From Nipponacmea schrenckii (taxonomy: Eukaryota > Mollusca > Gastropoda > Lottiidae): 64,000 nt of DNA. The DNA lies in assembly GCA_030562195.1 (NCBI GenBank), contig JAUJPP010000007.1:21759769-21823768 (forward strand), given 5' to 3'. The translations under genes and the position numbers were made by a program. Positions 61,201 to 64,000 of this stretch are shown in pieces (the first letter of the stretch is position 1; each line of letters begins with the position of its first letter). Below the pieces are notes generated by a model. The model was not told where the DNA came from, searched no databases, and saw nothing but the letters and a program-made list of their open reading frames with translations.

Positions 61201-64000
61201 GTTTGAATATTTTAAACTTGGTCAATTAGAGTTCTTTTCACCAGTAAATATATCTGCTGCCATAAATGTTTCCCTTTAAAATGGCCAACAAAATACATTG
61301 GGAAGCAAGTATATCTATTTCCTTTCTTATTACTTACAATTATTTATGACACTTCTATGCCTGATTAAAGGAATTTGGAATCCGAAAGAGAATGGGTATC
61401 AGAGAGATACAACAGACTATGATCAATGATGTAACAGAGAAAGGTAGACTGACACAAGAACAAGCTGACTGGTTAATCAAAGAACATAAAAAACAACAAG
61501 ATGCTCTTCAGTTACTGTTTGATGAAGAGATTTCCAGACAAAGAATGACCTTAGAAGAGAAACTAGCTCGAAGAAGAGCATTGGCTCAAGCTAGCGTATG
61601 TTGAAGCTATTTTCATTCAGATTTTTTCGTTAGAAATTGGAAATTAAAGCCAAAGATATGGCTAGACTTGATTGGATTGTGACCTATAGTACATATTCAT
61701 TGGTCATCGTTTATATCATGTATCATTTTCAAAGGAAAGAGGAAATCCTAATGCATTTTAAGACCTTTAAAACTTTGAAAATTCAATAGCTGTAAAAATT
61801 GTTCATATGTGATAATGTTATTCTTATAATTATCTGGTCTTTATTTACAGGAAATGCAAGAAGATGATCAAAGAGATTTATTAAATACAATGGCAGGACA
61901 TCAAGTCGGAGTCATTAATAAACTTAAAAAGTAAGAGCTCTAGTTTTTAATTGTGACTTTTGATGTTTTTATCTCTGACATCATAAAGAAATTATCTATG
62001 TCTGGTTCTGCCTTGTTCTGTTTTTTTGCTTATCAAGAACATCTCATTAGAAGGATTAACCTTTTTTTTTCAAGATTATTCTTTAGTAGCTATTCTTTTA
62101 GTTCCTTTGATGTCTATTTTATCTATTTTTAGACAAAACAAACTAACTGATGAGGAAGCAGAAGATATGATAGAAGAAGTTAAAAAAGACATGTTGAATG
62201 CCAAAGAAAAGATGGACAAAGAAAAAGAAAGACAAGAACACGAACTGCATAAGAAATTAAGTATTTTGAAACAAGAAAAGATGAATTCTATTGTAAGTAT
62301 AGCACAAGTGTTTTATGTCCATTATTTCACCTATATTATATTTATGTGCATTAGTCAATCACTACATCATTTAAGCACTCTGAAAGTAGTAGTTAATAAA
62401 ATAATTGAACAATGTTATAATTATAATATTATAATATAACTCATAATATATTTTATTAATTCTCTATGACTAATATATTCTATCCTCGATGGGGTTCTTT
62501 AAATAGTTAGCAGTCAAATAGTAATTGATTTGGCACCCTATTTTCAGAGGAAGAAACAAGAAGGAGAGTTAAATGAATATGAAAAGAAATGTAAAGATCA
62601 ACAAACCAATGGACCAATAGGTAAATAGAATATATCTTGACACCTTGTAGATCACAACTTAATCAGCGTCATATATTTACTCATATTATATACAGTAGTA
62701 GTTCTTAATTAACTTGAAATGAACTCTTGTTTTTAAAGTAGTATATAGTGCTTCTACAGTATGATAATTGATAATAAATCACTTGTGTGATTCTAGTAAA
62801 TTAATTTAGTGAAAAGTAAAGGTGTAAAAAAGTTTGATATGAAGTGAGATTTTAAAATACCTGTAAAAAATTGGTAATGTAGTTTATGTTGATATTTCAG
62901 AGCCTATATCTGTTGTGGAAGGTCTCCTATCTCTACGTTCTAATCATAGAGCTGAATTGTTGTTTGCTGAGATTGAGTTAGATAATGATCATAGTAAACA
63001 ACTAGAGAAAGCTAGAGATCTTATTGGTGAACGCGCTAAAGACGATTTGTATGCCATGGAAAAAGCTTTATTAGAAAAACTGAAATCTCAAGGTTTGTAG
63101 TGAATCATTTACTTTTGTATTTCTAATACTTGTTAGTTATTTTGAAAATCTAATTACTATTGCTTCTATCAGTAACATAGTGATGTTTGTAGTAAGTCAT
63201 TTAGCAATTTGACTTAATCAATGACTTAGAACTAACCTTTAGAATGATGTTTGTAGAAAATAATGTGATATCATACCAAGGTTCATTGTGTTTGTTCATA
63301 AATCATAAATTTGGAACGTTCATGTTAATCATGCAAATCATTTGATACCCAGCCCATAAACCCATAGTTAAGAGTCTCATAATACAACATTTACAGGATT
63401 AAAAGATGATGTCAATAAAATAATTAAACAACATGAAAGAGAAGTAGCTGAATTATGTGAGAGTCAAGAAGAACAGAGGAGAAGACAACAAGAGAAACTC
63501 ATGGTAGGTACTGTAAATGCAAAAAAAAAAGGTTTCTCCTTATTTTGATGGAATATACCTTAAAGCTGAGTGATTTTCAAGGAATGGCACTGTCATGGTT
63601 ATGGTCATGTTTTAATACTCAGTCAGTTGACTGATGGATATGTTCTATGTTGTATTTCTGTTGTTCTATTTAAAAGAATCTATTGATGTTTATTTTCAGG
63701 AAGAATTATCTAGAAGAAAAAAGGAATGGAATCAGAGAAAAATGAGTGAGAAGAAAGAACAAGAAGAACTTCGAGAACATGAATCTAAAGTTATTGGGTA
63801 AGTTGGTATATTGAAAATTGATGCTGCAAATTTTGATGTACAGTGTATATTTAATACCATATATCTTATGAAACAATGCTATCCATTAATGCTGAAGTTA
63901 ATTTTTTTGTAGAAAGTTAATTAACAGTCAGTTCTCTATATCAGAAGAAGATAGATTGAAGATTATGAAAGAACATGAACAGAATATGATAAAACTAGAA
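55273..64000 (+). CDS. EVC2: EVC2 (limbin), N-terminal two-thirds, cut by window edge
   Basis: 19 coding exons in one frame give 819 codons before the right edge; human limbin has about 1,300. A signal peptide (MNVISLILSVIYLMPCIPA) starts an extracellular part of about 220 residues with N-glycosylation sites. One transmembrane helix (about 224-249, FFMAFLLGIILVILLVFCIV) is followed by a basic KKKGLM. The long cytosolic part is Glu/Lys/Gln-rich coiled coil, as in EVC. It has the type I topology of limbin. Limbin pairs with EVC; in vertebrates its C-terminal end tethers the complex to the ciliary base through EFCAB7 and IQCE. That C-terminal end lies outside this window. Exon 8 begins inside the 46-bp array. 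The start ATG is the first in frame and directly precedes the signal peptide. Confidence 0.9.
56402..56980. other. EVC2 intron 3 with a possible dispersed-repeat fragment
   Basis: A GC-richer patch (about 56470-56660) contains an inverted pair, TTTTTCTTGTCAG (56503-56515) and CTGACAAGGAAAA (56532-56544), 12 of 13 paired, and tail-like phrases (GGGCATTAAACCAAGGCCC) reminiscent of SINEs. No clear borders. Confidence 0.35.
58637..59603 (+). repeat. 46-bp tandem array made from the exon 8 acceptor of EVC2, 21 units
   Basis: The unit is TATTGATATTTCAG (acceptor with AG) followed by TTTAATTGGACCTGATGATA and GTATAGTTCATG. I count 21 units by eye. The last one is the true splice site (AG at 59572-59573) and the first bases of exon 8, which then departs from the repeat at TTTTGGG. 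The final two units are identical. Earlier units show changes such as TTTTATGGGACCTGG, and the first is the most diverged. Exon and intron sequence are thus duplicated together about 20 times upstream of the functional exon. Confidence 0.95.

Larger units (their letters stand above)
55273..64000 (+). other. EVC2: EVC2 exon map
   Basis: Coding exons: 55273-55404, 55801-55908, 56176-56401, 56981-57087, 57337-57408, 57834-58019, 58368-58456, 59574-59651, 59902-60145, 60669-60749, 61010-61120, 61371-61595, 61851-61930, 62133-62292, 62548-62620, 62901-63092, 63397-63503, 63700-63797, 63913-64000 (continues). All introns are GT-AG and phases agree at each junction. Exon 6 holds the transmembrane helix. 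Confidence 0.88.

Noticed and set aside
1..64000. tRNA and rRNA genes
   Set aside because: I looked for A/B-box and T-arm patterns (GGTTCGAATCC-like) and found none convincing; a covariance-model scan would be needed to exclude them.

Overview
The window looks like AT-rich animal DNA from a lophotrochozoan, most likely a mollusc. Genes are split into many short GT-AG exons inside long introns. The complexin ends in a prenylation box. Both Ellis-van Creveld genes are present, which I recall as missing from flies and nematodes. The transmembrane sushi/kringle protein ends in a tail I associate with mollusc proteomes. Species cannot be fixed from the sequence alone.

Layout. About 1-26,350 has no gene I can name. 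It holds repeats and transposon relics (a 321-bp inverted-repeat element, a LINE 3' end, a 1-kb element flanked by TTAA, several decayed tandem repeats) and a few weak minus-strand exon candidates, the best near 14.2-14.5 kb. From 26,353 to 32,625 lies the complexin gene on the plus strand. Its CAAX-encoding last exon can be skipped without changing phase, and a possible alternative exon lies at 33,841. From about 36.4 to 38.4 kb is a 79-bp minisatellite. At 38,734-41,304 (minus) is a single-exon gene for an 856-residue sushi/kringle membrane protein. At 42,810-54,174 (minus) is a complete 24-exon EVC gene (947 codons). From 55,273 to the right edge (plus) is EVC2/limbin, 19 coding exons before the window cuts it off.

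EVC and EVC2 are head to head over a short shared promoter interval, as in vertebrates. Their products form one ciliary membrane complex that carries Hedgehog signals at the base of the cilium. A probable 5'-UTR intron in EVC2 shrinks the promoter region to roughly 0.5 kb, which holds a YY1-type motif and an inverted CCAAT box.

The oddest structures are at the edges of EVC/EVC2 exons. (1) A 46-bp tandem array of 21 units, whose unit is the 3' splice site plus the first 27-28 bases of EVC2 exon 8; the last unit is the real exon. (2) A 169-bp insertion in an EVC intron whose 15-bp target-site duplication has copied the exon 11 splice donor, and which carries a sequence resembling a decayed hammerhead core.
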